DNA from: Paraburkholderia solisilvae
GTDB lineage: Bacteria; Pseudomonadota; Gammaproteobacteria; Burkholderiales; Burkholderiaceae
Reading direction: 5' to 3'
Assembly (NCBI RefSeq): GCF_902859875.1
Contig: NZ_CADIKF010000022.1
Span: forward strand, 1-64,000
DNA: 64,000 nucleotides
Positions 54,184 to 63,757 of this stretch are shown piece after piece. Numbering within the stretch: the first letter of the stretch is position 1; every line of letters begins with the position of its first letter. Made by a program: the position numbers and the translations under genes. The notes below the pieces were generated by a model. It saw only the letters and a program-made list of their open reading frames with translations, was not told where the DNA came from and ran no database searches.

Positions 54184-55343
54184 GACGTCAGCACCACGCC
54201 GGCCGATGCGCTCCAGCGCACATACACCTCGTCCCCCCAGGTCGGCGTTTCGATCTCCAGCAGCGCGAGGCTCGACACGTTCGCGACCACCATCTTGCCG
54301 CTGTCGAGCTTCACGTGGTACAGCGAATAGCCGCCCATGTACGCGATATTCGTCACGACGCCCTTGCCCCAGTTGAACGCGCCTTCCGGCGGCTTGCGCG
54401 TCAACGCAATGCGTTCGGGCCGCACCGAGATCGTCACCGGCATGCCGAGCGGCCCTGTGATGCCGTGGCTCACATACAGCCGCACCGGCAGCTCGGGCGT
54501 GTCGATATACACGTGGTCCGGCTCGTCCTCGACCACATTGCCGTCGAACAGATTCGTCGAGCCGATAAACTCCGCGGAAAAACGGCTGTTCGGATACTCG
54601 TACACCTCGTTCGGTGTGCCGATCTGCACGATCTCCCCTTCGCTCATCACCGCGAGGCGCCCCGCCATCGTCATCGCTTCTTCCTGGTCATGCGTGACCA
54701 TGATGCAGGTCACGCCGACCTGATCGAGAATATTGACGAGTTCGATCTGCGTGCGCTGACGGATCTGCTTGTCGAGCGCCGACATCGGCTCGTCGAGCAG
54801 CAGCAGCTTCGGCCGCTTCACGAGGCTGCGCGCGAGCGCGACACGCTGTTGCTGACCGCCCGACAGTTGATGCGGCTTGCGCTGCGCGAAGCGACCCATC
54901 TGCACGAGTTCCAGCGCCGCATGCACGCGCTCGCGCAGTTCCGCCTTCGGCACCTTCTCCTGCTTCAGGCCGAACGCGACGTTCGACTCGACGGTCATAT
55001 GCGGAAAGAGCGCATACGACTGGAACATCATGTTGGTCGGACGCCGGTACGGCGGCAGTTGTGCAAGGTCGTCGCCGTCGATCAGGATCTTGCCGGACGT
55101 GACCGTTTCGAGGCCCGCGAGCATGCGCAGGAGTGTCGACTTGCCGCAACCCGAACTGCCGAGCAGCGCGAATAGCTCGCCCTTCTTGACCGACAGGTTC
55201 ACGCCCTTCACGGCCACCGTCTCGCCGAACTTCTTCACGACGTCGACGATCTGCACGAAGTTTTCCGCTGCTTGATCCGCAGCGGCAGGATTGCCCGGAG
55301 GCAGCGTGCCGGCCCCCGCCGGCGCGCCAGACTGATCGCTCAT
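54180..55343 (-). CDS. potG: Putrescine ABC transporter ATPase PotG
   Basis: The 387-residue ATPase has Walker A GSSGCGKSTLLR, signature LSGGQQQRVALARSL, Walker B LLLLDEPMSALD and a C-terminal TOBE-type domain (~residues 290-387), as in PotG/PotA. An extra ~25-residue Gly/Ala/Pro-rich N-terminus precedes the core. AGGAAAG lies upstream of ATG 55343. A hairpin separates it from potF. Confidence 0.95.
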   Translation of the reverse strand: MSDQSGAPAGAGTLPPGNPAAADQAAENFVQIVDVVKKFGETVAVKGVNLSVKKGELFALLGSSGCGKSTLLRMLAGLETVTSGKILIDGDDLAQLPPYRRPTNMMFQSYALFPHMTVESNVAFGLKQEKVPKAELRERVHAALELVQMGRFAQRKPHQLSGGQQQRVALARSLVKRPKLLLLDEPMSALDKQIRQRTQIELVNILDQVGVTCIMVTHDQEEAMTMAGRLAVMSEGEIVQIGTPNEVYEYPNSRFSAEFIGSTNLFDGNVVEDEPDHVYIDTPELPVRLYVSHGITGPLGMPVTISVRPERIALTRKPPEGAFNWGKGVVTNIAYMGGYSLYHVKLDSGKMVVANVSSLALLEIETPTWGDEVYVRWSASAGVVLTS

Positions 55344-55376
55344 GATGTGCTGCTTTCCTGCTGCATGTGACGAACA

Positions 55377-55402
55377 AAGCCCTCGGTGAACACCGAGGGC
55401 TT
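55377..55402 (-). promoter_or_regulatory. Intergenic hairpin between potF and potG
   Basis: AAGCCCTCGGTG (55377-55388) and CACCGAGGGCTT (55391-55402) form a near-perfect 26-bp palindrome in the 103-bp potF-potG gap. Little T-run follows, so it probably stabilises potF mRNA or causes partial termination, letting the binding protein be made in excess over the other subunits. Confidence 0.65.
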
Positions 55403-55446
55403 AAGGAGAATGCGGACCCGCACGGCGGCGGCGCTTGATCGGGACG

Positions 55447-56550
55447 CTACCGGCCGGACTTGAACTCAGTCCACAGACGCGTCTGCAGCCGCTGGATTTC
55501 AGGCGGCAGCGGCTTGAGCAGGAACAGCGTCTTGACCACGTCGGCCGGCGGATACACGGCCGGATCGTTCGCGACGTCCGGGTTCACGTACTTGCGCGCT
55601 TCCGCATTCGCGCTCGGATAATAAACCGCGTTGGTGATCGCCGCGTGCACCTGCGGCGTCTCGATGTAGTTGATCCACTCGAGCGCGGCTTCCTTGTTTT
55701 TCGCGTCCTTCGGAATAGCCATCACGTCGAACCAGACCGGCGCGCCACCCTTCGGAATGTAATATTCGATCTTGTAAGGCTTCTTCGCCTCGAGCGCGCG
55801 ATGCTTGGCGATCACGACGTCGCCCGACCAGCCGTACGCAAAGCACACGTCCCCGCCGACCAGGTCGTTGATATAGCCCGACGAGTTGAACTGCGTGATA
55901 GACGGGCGGATTTTCTTCAGCATGTCGAGCGCAGCCCGGTAGTCGTTCGGGTTCGTGCTCATCGGATCCTTGCCCATGTAATGCAGCGCGGCCGCGAACA
56001 TCTGGTCCGGCGCGTCGAGCACCGAGACGCCGCACGCCTTCAGCTTCGAGATGTTTTCGGGCTTGAACAGGATGTCCCAGTTGTTGAGCTCGACGTTCTT
56101 GCCGAGAATCTGCTGCACCTTCGTCACGTTGTAGCCGAGGCCGGTCGTGCCGTATGCCCAGGGCACCGTGTACTGGTTGCCCGGATCCGCGCCCGCGACG
56201 AGGGTCATCAATGACGGGTCGAGATATTTGAGGTTCGGCAGCTTCGATTTGTCGAGCGGCGCGAAGATGCCGGCTGCGATCTGCTTGCCCGCGTAGTTGC
56301 TGGTCGGCACGACGATGTCGTAGCCGGAATTGCCGGTGAGGAGCTTGGCCTGCAGCGTGTCGTCGCTGTCGTAGTTGTCGTACTTGACCTGAACGCCGGT
56401 CTGCTTCGTAAAGTTCGGAATGGTGTCCTTGGCGATGTAATCCGACCAGTTGTACACATTCAATTGCGTATCTTTTGCCGCTGCCGGCAACCAGGGCGCC
56501 GCGCTCAGCACGAGCACCGCCACCAACCGGCCCAACACCAGTTTGTTCAT
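55447..56550 (-). CDS. potF: Periplasmic putrescine-binding protein PotF
   Basis: This 367-residue precursor of the polyamine-binding family has a signal peptide (LVLGRLVAVLVLSAAPWLPAAA) and then QLNVYNWSDYIAKDTI, the classic PotF/PotD opening, with TGVQVKYDNYDSDDTLQAKL after it. Polyamine-site residues are indicated by YNWSDY and the C-terminal KPLPPEIQRLQTRLW. GGAGAACGGA precedes ATG 56550. First gene of potFGHI. Putrescine is inferred from the family; other polyamines are possible. Confidence 0.94.
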   Translation of the reverse strand: MNKLVLGRLVAVLVLSAAPWLPAAAKDTQLNVYNWSDYIAKDTIPNFTKQTGVQVKYDNYDSDDTLQAKLLTGNSGYDIVVPTSNYAGKQIAAGIFAPLDKSKLPNLKYLDPSLMTLVAGADPGNQYTVPWAYGTTGLGYNVTKVQQILGKNVELNNWDILFKPENISKLKACGVSVLDAPDQMFAAALHYMGKDPMSTNPNDYRAALDMLKKIRPSITQFNSSGYINDLVGGDVCFAYGWSGDVVIAKHRALEAKKPYKIEYYIPKGGAPVWFDVMAIPKDAKNKEAALEWINYIETPQVHAAITNAVYYPSANAEARKYVNPDVANDPAVYPPADVVKTLFLLKPLPPEIQRLQTRLWTEFKSGR

Positions 56551-57412
56551 TCCGTTCTCCGATCCTGACCGGCCGACGCCGACCGTCTACCCCGCTTATG
56601 CCGCGGCCGTTCCCGCCCGCGACTTCCCTGAAAACCCCGAAAACTACCACTAAACGTTGTGCGCCACAAAAAAAATCCCCCGATGTCGCACAAACGGTAC
56701 AGCCGGCTTCGCGTCCGCGCGCGATCGGCGCAAGCGGACCCCACCGACTCGGTGACCGACAAAATGGGCGCAATTTTATCGGGTTATCGGCGTGTGTCCA
56801 CCACAAACCAGCCCGGCTGGCCGCGCGGCGGATCGGCGCCGGCGCGCGCGCCGCGTTCGCAAACGCCGGGGCACGGGCGCCGCGACGGCGTATCCATCCG
56901 ATGAAGCGGCGATCCAATCGCCACACTATAGACTGTCATAAAGCCTGCGCCCGGGGTCGGTGCACGCGTCGTTGGCGAGAGGCGGGGGCTCGCGTACAGC
57001 GATCGCCGTGGTGCGCGGTGCTGGTTCACGCTATGCGGGGGGGCACACCGTGCGGGGATTCACACCGGGTTCTCGCCGTGGGATTCTCGCCGTGGGATTC
57101 TCGCCGTGAGGTTCTCGCCGTGAGGTTCTCGCCGTGAGGTTCTCGCCGTGAGGTTCTCGCCGTGAGGTTCTCGCCGTGAGGTTCTCGCCATGCGGGTCTC
57201 GCCGTGCGGGTCTCGCCGTGCGGGTCTCGCCGTGCCGATTCTCGCCGTGCCGATTCTCGCCGTGCGGGTTCTCGCTTGGTGCTGCCCCACGCTGTGCGGG
57301 GTCGCTACCGGTTGGTTGCCGGCCACCGCGTCGCCCACGCGACGACGAGTTGGGCGCACACGTATGGCACGGCGTTTGCCCCGTACTTTGCTTTAAGCGG
57401 CGAGGGCCCGCG
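56551..57412. other. 862-bp divergent region between potF and mntH
   Basis: It should contain the potF promoter near 56551 and the mntH promoter near 57400. It is dominated by a 14-bp tandem repeat array (57070-57278). Open frames within are repeat-driven or Arg-rich shadows. No gene is supportable. Confidence 0.5.
57070..57278. repeat. 14-bp tandem repeat array, about 15 copies
   Basis: Units of TTCTCGCCGTGAGG run from 57070. The first eight (57070-57181) and four variants (to 57237, CATGCGG/GTGCGG ends) stay in 14-bp register, then three looser copies reach about 57278. Adjacent identical copies (57098-57181) indicate recent slippage. It lies 135 bp upstream of mntH. Confidence 0.9.
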
Positions 57413-58714
57413 ATGAACACGAATCCGTTTGCGATGCGCCCCGGACGCCGCCGTCCATCCGACGGCGCGCCGCCGCGGCCTGCGCGCCGGCTGTCGTTTC
57501 TCGGCGCGGGTGCGCTCGTCGCGGTCGGCTATATGGATCCCGGTAATTGGGCCACTGCGCTCGCCGGCGGCGCAAGTTACGGTTATCAACTGCTCGGCGT
57601 CGTTGTCGTGTCGAGTCTCACCGCGATGCTGCTGCAATGGATCGCCGCACGCATCGGCGTCGTGTCCGCGCGCGATCTTGCGCGGCTGTGCCGCGAGCGC
57701 TTTAGCCGGCGCGTTTCGTTCCTGCTGTGGATCGCCGCCGAAATTGCGATCATCGCGTGCGATGTCGCGGAAGTGGTCGGCAGCGCAGTCGCGTTGCAGA
57801 TGCTGCTCGGCGTATCGCTGACGGCCGGCGTGCTGATGTCCGCGGTCAGCACCTTCGCGATGCTCGCGCTGCAACGGCATGGCCATCGCACGCTCGAAGT
57901 ATTCGTTGTCACGCTGATTCTGTTCGTCGGCATGTGCTTCGTCGTCGAGCTCGCGCTCGCGCAGCCCGACTGGCATGCTGCCCTCGCGGGCGCCGTGCCC
58001 GACCCACGCATCGTGCGCGATGCCGGCATGCTGTGGCTCGCGGCCGGCATTCTCGGCGCAACCGTGATGCCGCACAACCTCTATCTGCATTCGACGCTCG
58101 TGAAAGAGTCGGCGCCATCGGGCGATGACGGCGAGATCGCGCGCGTGCTGCGCAGCGTGAATATCGGCACGTTCAGCGCGCTGTCGGTTGCGTTTCTGAT
58201 CAACGCGGCACTGTTGATCGTCTCGGCCGCGGTATTTCATGCGCACGGCCACTACGATGTGACCGATCTCGCCGACGCGCATGCGTTAATCGCACCGCTG
58301 GTCGGTTCGCACTGGGCTGGCATCCTGTTCGCGGCGGCGTTGCTGGCATGCGGGATGAATGCGACGGTGACGGGCACGCTCGCCGGACAGGCCGTGATGG
58401 AAGGCTTCCTGAACCTGTCGATACCGCGCTGGCAACGCGCGCTGCTCACGCGTGGGCTGGCGATCGGGCCGGCGCTGGTCGCGGTCGCGCTATTCGGCGA
58501 GCATGGCTCGAATCAGTTGCTGGTTGCAAGCCAGGTGGTGCTGAGCCTGCAATTGCCGCTCGCGGTCGTGCCGCTCGTGCGCTTCGCGTCCGACGCGCAA
58601 TTGATGCGCGGCTGGCGTGTGAAACGCGTGCCGCTCGTGCTTGCGTGGCTCGCTGCGGCGGGCATCATCATGCTGAATGGCGCGCTCGTATGGCAGGTTG
58701 CGGCCGGTAGCTGA
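57413..58714 (+). CDS. mntH: NRAMP-family Mn2+/Fe2+ transporter MntH
   Basis: The 433-residue inner-membrane H+-coupled metal transporter shows the two metal-binding motifs: DPGNWAT in TM1 (near residue 43) and MPHNLYLHS in TM6. About 11 hydrophobic helices are present. The start ATG 57413 has GAGGG upstream; the frame is open from 57176 through the tandem repeats, which is not coding. It stands alone. No MntR or Fur site was confidently identified. Confidence 0.94.
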   Translation: MNTNPFAMRPGRRRPSDGAPPRPARRLSFLGAGALVAVGYMDPGNWATALAGGASYGYQLLGVVVVSSLTAMLLQWIAARIGVVSARDLARLCRERFSRRVSFLLWIAAEIAIIACDVAEVVGSAVALQMLLGVSLTAGVLMSAVSTFAMLALQRHGHRTLEVFVVTLILFVGMCFVVELALAQPDWHAALAGAVPDPRIVRDAGMLWLAAGILGATVMPHNLYLHSTLVKESAPSGDDGEIARVLRSVNIGTFSALSVAFLINAALLIVSAAVFHAHGHYDVTDLADAHALIAPLVGSHWAGILFAAALLACGMNATVTGTLAGQAVMEGFLNLSIPRWQRALLTRGLAIGPALVAVALFGEHGSNQLLVASQVVLSLQLPLAVVPLVRFASDAQLMRGWRVKRVPLVLAWLAAAGIIMLNGALVWQVAAGS

Positions 58715-58774
58715 ATGGGATCGGCGCCGTTGATGCCGGTTGACTGATGCTTGGCTGATGCTTTTGGCGCGGAC

Positions 58775-58851
58775 GGTCGTGCTGGTCGTGCTGGTCGTGC
58801 TGGTCGTGCTGGTCGTGCTGTCGTGCTGTCGTGCTGTCGTGCTGTCGTGCT
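58775..58851. repeat. Tandem repeat switching from 9-bp to 8-bp units
   Basis: Five copies of GGTCGTGCT (58775-58819) are followed directly by four copies of GTCGTGCT (58820-58851). The shared core with a one-base difference suggests one unit lost a G and then expanded. Nearby 58877-58905 shows a further CTTGATGC repeat. The rest of the mntH-pldA gap (58715-59112) shows no gene. Confidence 0.92.
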
Positions 58852-59112
58852 GTCGTACGGTAGCACTGGTCGTTCTCTGCCTTGATGCCTTGATGCCTTG
58901 ATGCGCTGCTGCACCGCAGCGCCCGTGCACTAATCACGTCTGCAACATGCTTCGCAGAACGCTGCGATCACAAAGCATCGCAGTTGCATCGAACGTCGGG
59001 AACTGCACCGGCTGTCGCGTGTCCTTTCTTTTCGTAAGTCGCCCCTTACCATCACAACTGCATCGCGGCGCTCGCCGCAACGCCACGGTGCCCAAGCGGG
59101 GACGTCTCGACT

Positions 59113-60657
59113 ATGCGCTTTGACGCCGCTACGCCACGTCGCTTTGTTTCGTTGGCCAGACTGATCGGTTCGGCCCGCCGTTTCACGCGAATTTCGATTG
59201 CGGGTTGGCTCGTCGTGTCCGGTGTCCTCTTCACGAGCGTCGCACACGCAGCCGTCGCGATGTTGCAGCCGCCGCGTGAAGTGCTATTCAGCGAACCCTT
59301 GCGGATCACGCTGCTCTACTCTGCCGATGGCGGGCAGCCGCTTGCGCTCACGCTGCCCGCGACGCTCCGTGTCACCGTGAGCGACAGCGATCACGCGCCA
59401 CAACCAGTCGACCTGACTCGCGAACCGGACGTGCCCGCTGCATTACGGCTGGATGCCGGGCAATACCGCAAGGTCGAGTATTCGGCGCCGTGGCCCGCAT
59501 GGGCGCGCGGCGAAGTGCGCATTGATCCGGTCGGCTTCGATGCGTCGCCGGCGATCGTCGCGATCGATCGAAGCCCGCGCGCGGCACCCATCGCGCAGGC
59601 AGCGCAACCGGATGCGGCGGCGGCTCCCGCACAGATCGCGCAGCCGGTTGCCGCGGCGGCCGCGCCCACACATGCCGCCGCAACTTCGGCATCCTCTGAA
59701 GCAGCGACGGCACGGGCGGCTACTTCGACATCCTCTGACGCAATCACCGCGCAGGCCGCCAATCCGGCGTCTTCTAAAGGCACGCCTGCGCAACTCAGTA
59801 GTACATCGGCGTCTCCCGAAGCGGCTCACACGGTCCCCGCAACCGAGTCTCGCGCCGCAACGGCAGCCCTACCTGCTTCGGACACCACGCCCGTCTGGAC
59901 ACCGCCCGGCGATTCGCTATCCACCGCCGCGAACGGCTCGCCATCGCGCATCTCGTACTTCGAGCCGATGTACTTCGCAGTCGGCCACAACGGCGACACC
60001 AATGCGCGCCTGCAGGTTAGCTTCAAATACCGGCTGTGGATGCCGGATGATCTGCGCTCGAAAAGTTTCCTCGACAACCTCTACTTCGGGTACACGCAAA
60101 CGTCGATCTGGGATCTGGCCGCCGAGTCGCGACCGTTTCGCGATACGAGCTACCAGCCGCAGCTCTTCTACTACGTTCCCGACACCGGCTGGCGCGCGCC
60201 ATGGTTCGCCCGCATGGGCATCGCAGCCGGCATCGGACATGAATCGAACGGCAAAGGCGGCGCCGATTCGCGCAGCCTCAACCTGCTGTTCGTGCGCCCG
60301 ACATGGGAATTCGGGGACCTCGACGCGGCGCATTGGGTCGTGTCGCCGAAAATCTACGTGTATGCGGGCAAGAGCAATAACCCCGATATCGCCGACTATC
60401 GCGGCTATGCGGATCTGCTCATCAAGTACGGCAGCCCCGACGGCCTGCAGCTCGCGACCACGCTGCGCAAAGGCACGAAGCACTGGTACGGCAGCGTCGA
60501 CGCGCAGCTCACCTACCCGCTCGCGAAGCTGCTCGGCACCAGCTCAGTGGGCGGCTACGTGTGGCTGGGCTATTTCAACGGCTATGGCGAGGATCTGCTC
60601 GACTACAACGTGCGTCAGCACTGGATTGCGCGCATCGGCTATAGCATTGCGCGCTGA
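59113..60657 (+). CDS. pldA: Outer-membrane phospholipase A (PldA/OMPLA)
   Basis: This 514-residue precursor has a signal peptide (IAGWLVVSGVLFTSVAHAAV, cleaved near residue 48). An N-terminal beta domain (residues 50-150) and a long Ala/Ser/Pro-rich linker (about 160-270) precede the OMPLA barrel. The catalytic motif GIGHESNGKGG supplies His and Ser, and YFNGYGEDLLDYN near the end matches the conserved barrel closure. It hydrolyses phospholipids in the outer membrane as a Ca2+-dependent dimer. E. coli PldA is about 290 residues; the extra length is the N-terminal domain and linker, as in other beta-proteobacteria. Confidence 0.92.
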   Translation: MRFDAATPRRFVSLARLIGSARRFTRISIAGWLVVSGVLFTSVAHAAVAMLQPPREVLFSEPLRITLLYSADGGQPLALTLPATLRVTVSDSDHAPQPVDLTREPDVPAALRLDAGQYRKVEYSAPWPAWARGEVRIDPVGFDASPAIVAIDRSPRAAPIAQAAQPDAAAAPAQIAQPVAAAAAPTHAAATSASSEAATARAATSTSSDAITAQAANPASSKGTPAQLSSTSASPEAAHTVPATESRAATAALPASDTTPVWTPPGDSLSTAANGSPSRISYFEPMYFAVGHNGDTNARLQVSFKYRLWMPDDLRSKSFLDNLYFGYTQTSIWDLAAESRPFRDTSYQPQLFYYVPDTGWRAPWFARMGIAAGIGHESNGKGGADSRSLNLLFVRPTWEFGDLDAAHWVVSPKIYVYAGKSNNPDIADYRGYADLLIKYGSPDGLQLATTLRKGTKHWYGSVDAQLTYPLAKLLGTSSVGGYVWLGYFNGYGEDLLDYNVRQHWIARIGYSIAR

Positions 60658-60994
60658 GCGGTTTGATCGCGCCTTTGCTTGCGCGGTTTTGTTCGCGCAT
60701 GTGCGTGGGCGATTTGGGTTTGCATGGATTTATTCGCATGGCCCAGTTCGCATGGCCTGATTCACATGGCCCGGTTTGCGCGGCCTGGATCGCCCGACCT
60801 GTTCGCCCGACCTGTTCGGGTGACCTTGCTCGCATAACCTGGTTCGAGTGTTCTTGCCCGCGTGCCTTGATCCAACAAGGCCGCGCGAAGCCGCGCACAA
60901 CGCGTGCGCCAGCTTTTCGTTTAACATAACGGACCGCTCGCCCACATTCCACCTGTTTTCCGCGCATGCGCACCTTCGCGCGCAAGGCTTTCCG
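60658..60994. repeat. 337-bp intergenic region with degenerate ~15-bp repeats
   Basis: From about 60732 to 60850 the sequence consists of imperfect copies around TTCGCATGGCCCAG/GTTCGCCCGACCT, with unit spacing near 14-16 bp. The remaining sequence up to the DUF1289 gene shows no gene; the frame upstream of 60995 is not family-like. Confidence 0.6.
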
Positions 60995-61198
60995 ATGGCT
61001 TCGAATCTTCACGACCTTCCCGACAGCCCGTGTATCGGCGTCTGTTCCACGCTCTTCGACGAAGTGTGCAAAGGCTGCGGGCGCACCGCCGGCGAGGTGG
61101 CGAACTGGGTCTTTATGACCGACGACGAAAAACATGCGGTGTGGGAACGGATCGAACGCGAAGGCGTCGCGATGCGCTTCAAGTACGACAAGCTTTGA
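60995..61198 (+). CDS. DUF1289 family Cys-motif protein
   Basis: This 67-residue protein has the DUF1289 four-cysteine pattern SPCIGVC ... VCKGCGRT in the first 30 residues, probably binding a metal or iron-sulfur cluster, followed by EVANWVFMTDDEKHAVWERI. The function of the family is unsettled. Start MASNLHDLP at 60995 is chosen by family length. Confidence 0.88.
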   Translation: MASNLHDLPDSPCIGVCSTLFDEVCKGCGRTAGEVANWVFMTDDEKHAVWERIEREGVAMRFKYDKL

Positions 61199-61242
61199 GC
61201 CGCGCGCCGCGCGCGGACGGCTGACCCAGCCGGCACGCCGCG

Positions 61243-61905
61243 TCAGAATTTCATCCCGACACCCACGCCCACCACGAGCGGGTCGATGCGCAATGTGCCG
61301 ATCGACTGGCCGCCCAAGGTCGCATCGGTTCTCATCCAGATCTTCTTGATGTCCGCGTTGAGAAACACCCTTTTCGTGACCTGCACGTCGACACCCGCCT
61401 GCAACGCGGGGCCGAAACTGCTGTGGCTCACCGCGATGCCCTCGCCGCCCGCTTGCAGTCCATCGTTGTAGAAGTACGTGTAGTTGAGGCCCGCGCCGAC
61501 ATACGGGCGAATCTTGCCTTGATGGTTGAAGTGGTATTGAAGCAGCAATGTCGGCGGCAGTACGTTCACCCCGCCGAGCGCGCCGAGGTTCGATGTCACC
61601 TGATGGCGCGAGGTCGCCAGAATCAGTTCGACGCCGATGCTGTCGCGAATCATGTAGGTGAAGTCGAGCTCGGGCACGATCGCGTTGTTCACATCGACGT
61701 TCAAGGTCGACAGCGTACTGCTCGTGCCCACCTGCGGCATGATACTGATGCCGCGCAAACGGACCAGTACGTCGCCCGCGTGAATACCGCCTTCCACTGT
61801 GTTGCCGCCTGCGTCCGTGTCCGCTGCACGCGCCGGTATGGCCGCGAGCGCGCCCGCGAGCATGACGCACGATACGGCGAGCGTCATTCCGATTTTGTTC
61901 TTCAT
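61243..61905 (-). CDS. ompW: OmpW-family outer-membrane protein
   Basis: The 220-residue precursor has a signal peptide (MKNKIGMTLAVSCVMLAGALAAIPARAA). The mature protein is an eight-stranded barrel of the OmpW family: DVLVRLRGISIMPQ at the first strand, PPTLLLQYHFNHQGKIRPYVGAGLNYTYFY in the middle, and the C-terminal GVGVGMKF ending in Phe for BAM recognition. It forms a narrow hydrophobic channel. Start at 61905; convergent with the DUF1289 gene (44-bp gap). Confidence 0.93.
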   Translation of the reverse strand: MKNKIGMTLAVSCVMLAGALAAIPARAADTDAGGNTVEGGIHAGDVLVRLRGISIMPQVGTSSTLSTLNVDVNNAIVPELDFTYMIRDSIGVELILATSRHQVTSNLGALGGVNVLPPTLLLQYHFNHQGKIRPYVGAGLNYTYFYNDGLQAGGEGIAVSHSSFGPALQAGVDVQVTKRVFLNADIKKIWMRTDATLGGQSIGTLRIDPLVVGVGVGMKF

Positions 61906-62049
61906 TGTGTTGCCCCGTTGTCGATTCGAACTGTTGATGCTCGAAATCATTGTCGGGCGTAGGGGTATGTCCGCTATTGACCTTTGTCAACGATGGCAAC
62001 TACGTGCGTGAACCTGCGGCCGAACGTCGCGTCGCGCAACGAACGGCAC

Positions 62050-62083
62050 AAAAAAAGCGCGTGCGGAGTGATCCGCACGCGCT
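62050..62083 (-). terminator. Terminator after the aldehyde dehydrogenase gene
   Basis: AGCGCGTGCGGA (62056-62067) and TCCGCACGCGCT (62072-62083) make a perfect 12-bp stem with a 4-base loop. Read on the minus strand it is followed by seven T. It lies 75 bp past the dehydrogenase stop. Confidence 0.88.
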
Positions 62084-62157
62084 CTTCTGTGAACCGTATA
62101 ACCGTACAGATACGTGAGCCCAAGCACGCGTGACGCGCGCCGCCGGCTCACGCCGGG

Positions 62158-63585
62158 CTATCTGCCGGCGAGTTGCATCGCCTTGTATTCCAGATATTCC
62201 TCGAGACCAAACGTGCCGTTCTCACGACCGTGGCCCGATTGCTTGTAGCCGCCGAACGGCGCGGCCGCATTCCATGCGCCGCCATTGATATTGACCTGCC
62301 CGGTGCGCATGCGGCGCGCGACACGCAGCGCGCGTTCATCGCTGCCCGCCCATACCGCGCCAGCGAGGCCGTACACCGAATCGTTCGCGATCCGGACGGC
62401 TTCGTCTTCGTCCTTGTAGGTGAGGATCGATAGCACCGGGCCGAAGATCTCTTCCTGCGCAATCGTCGCTTTGGGGTGGACGCGCCCAAACACGGTCGGC
62501 CTGGCAAAGAAGCCTTGCCCGATGCCATCGGGCATGCCGGGTCCGCCCGTCACGAGTTCCGCGCCCTCTTCGATGCCGCGCGCGATGTACTGCTGCACGC
62601 GTTGCTGTTGCGCGGCCGAGGCGAGCGGGCCGAGGCGCGTGCGCTCGTTGCGCGGATCGCCGGGCACATAATTTTCGGCTGTGCTTTTCGCGAGCGCGCG
62701 GGCCTCTTCGTAGCGGCTTTCGGGCACGAGCATGCGCGTATGCGCGGAACAGGTCTGGCCGGAGTTGAGAAAGCACGCGCTGACGGTCGCCTTGATGGCG
62801 GCCGCGAAGTCCGCGTCATCGAGAATCACCGCGGCGGACTTGCCGCCCAGTTCGAGCGCGACGCGCTTGACGCTCGCCGCGGCGAGTTCGGACACACGCT
62901 TGCCCGCGCGCGTCGATCCGGTGAACGACACCATATCGACCGATGGATGCGACGCGAGCACTTCGCCGATCACCGGTCCATAGCCGCTCACGAGATTGAA
63001 CACGCCGGCGGGCAGCCCCGCTTCGTGAATCGCCTCGGCCAATACGAACGCATTGAGCGGCGCGATTTCCGATGGTTTCAGCACGACAGTGCAGCCTGCC
63101 GCAAGCGCGGCGGCCACTTTCAGCGTGATCTGGTTGAGCGGATAGTTCCACGGCGTGATCGCCGCAACGACGCCGACGGGCTCACGCACGACCAGCGAAT
63201 TGCCGAGCTTGTCTTCGAACTGGAATTCGTCGGCCAGTTTCGCGTAGGCATTCCAGTTCTGCACCGCGCTGCCGACCTGAATCGCGCGCGCCAGTTTGAT
63301 CGGCATGCCCACTTCACCGCAGATCAGGCCCGCGAGTTCATCGGTGCGCGCTTTGAGGTTGTCGGCAATTTTTTGCAGATAGGCGCTGCGCTCACGCGGA
63401 GAAGTCGCGGCCCAACCGTCGAAGGAGGCGCGTGCCGCGACGATGGCCGCCTCGGCATCCGCTTCGATGCCCTCGGGAATGCGGCCCATCAGCTGTTCGG
63501 AGCCCGAGTCGACCACGTCGATCGTGCCCGTACCGCAAGGCTTCAGCCATTTGCCGTCGATGTAGAGCTGGTCGTAGGTCTTCAT
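62158..63585 (-). CDS. NAD(P)-dependent aldehyde dehydrogenase
   Basis: This 475-residue ALDH-superfamily enzyme oxidises an aldehyde to the acid. Visible family landmarks are [13 protein letters not shown], the cofactor motif [11 protein letters not shown], the general base Glu in [12 protein letters not shown], the nucleophile Cys in [12 protein letters not shown], and [10 protein letters not shown] near the C-terminus. The substrate is not predictable. Start at 63585. It stands alone between two terminators. Confidence 0.95.
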   Translation of the reverse strand: MKTYDQLYIDGKWLKPCGTGTIDVVDSGSEQLMGRIPEGIEADAEAAIVAARASFDGWAATSPRERSAYLQKIADNLKARTDELAGLICGEVGMPIKLARAIQVGSAVQNWNAYAKLADEFQFEDKLGNSLVVREPVGVVAAITPWNYPLNQITLKVAAALAAGCTVVLKPSEIAPLNAFVLAEAIHEAGLPAGVFNLVSGYGPVIGEVLASHPSVDMVSFTGSTRAGKRVSELAAASVKRVALELGGKSAAVILDDADFAAAIKATVSACFLNSGQTCSAHTRMLVPESRYEEARALAKSTAENYVPGDPRNERTRLGPLASAAQQQRVQQYIARGIEEGAELVTGGPGMPDGIGQGFFARPTVFGRVHPKATIAQEEIFGPVLSILTYKDEDEAVRIANDSVYGLAGAVWAGSDERALRVARRMRTGQVNINGGAWNAAAPFGGYKQSGHGRENGTFGLEEYLEYKAMQLAGR

Positions 63586-63670
63586 GTCGGTGCGGTCCTT
63601 TGAGTGCGTTCGTTCATTCTACTGCCGCAGGATTTGCGTCCGCCCGCGTGCGTCGGCAACGAACCGGCGA

Positions 63671-63699
63671 AAAAAAGCCCGCTTGCAAGAAGCGGGCTT
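63671..63699 (-). terminator. Terminator after the ABC-F gene
   Basis: AAGCCCGCTT (63675-63684) and AAGCGGGCTT (63690-63699) form a 10-bp stem with a 5-base loop; on the minus strand a run of seven T follows. It lies about 60 bp past the ABC-F stop. Confidence 0.88.
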
Positions 63700-63757
63700 G
63701 AGATTCGGCGAATACCGTCGCGAACGTCAGTTACGCGGGGCCAACAATGCGTACAAC

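Noticed and set aside
57031..57420. CRISPR-like appearance of regularly spaced repeats
   Set aside because: The 14-bp units are directly adjacent with no unique spacers, and no cas genes are present.
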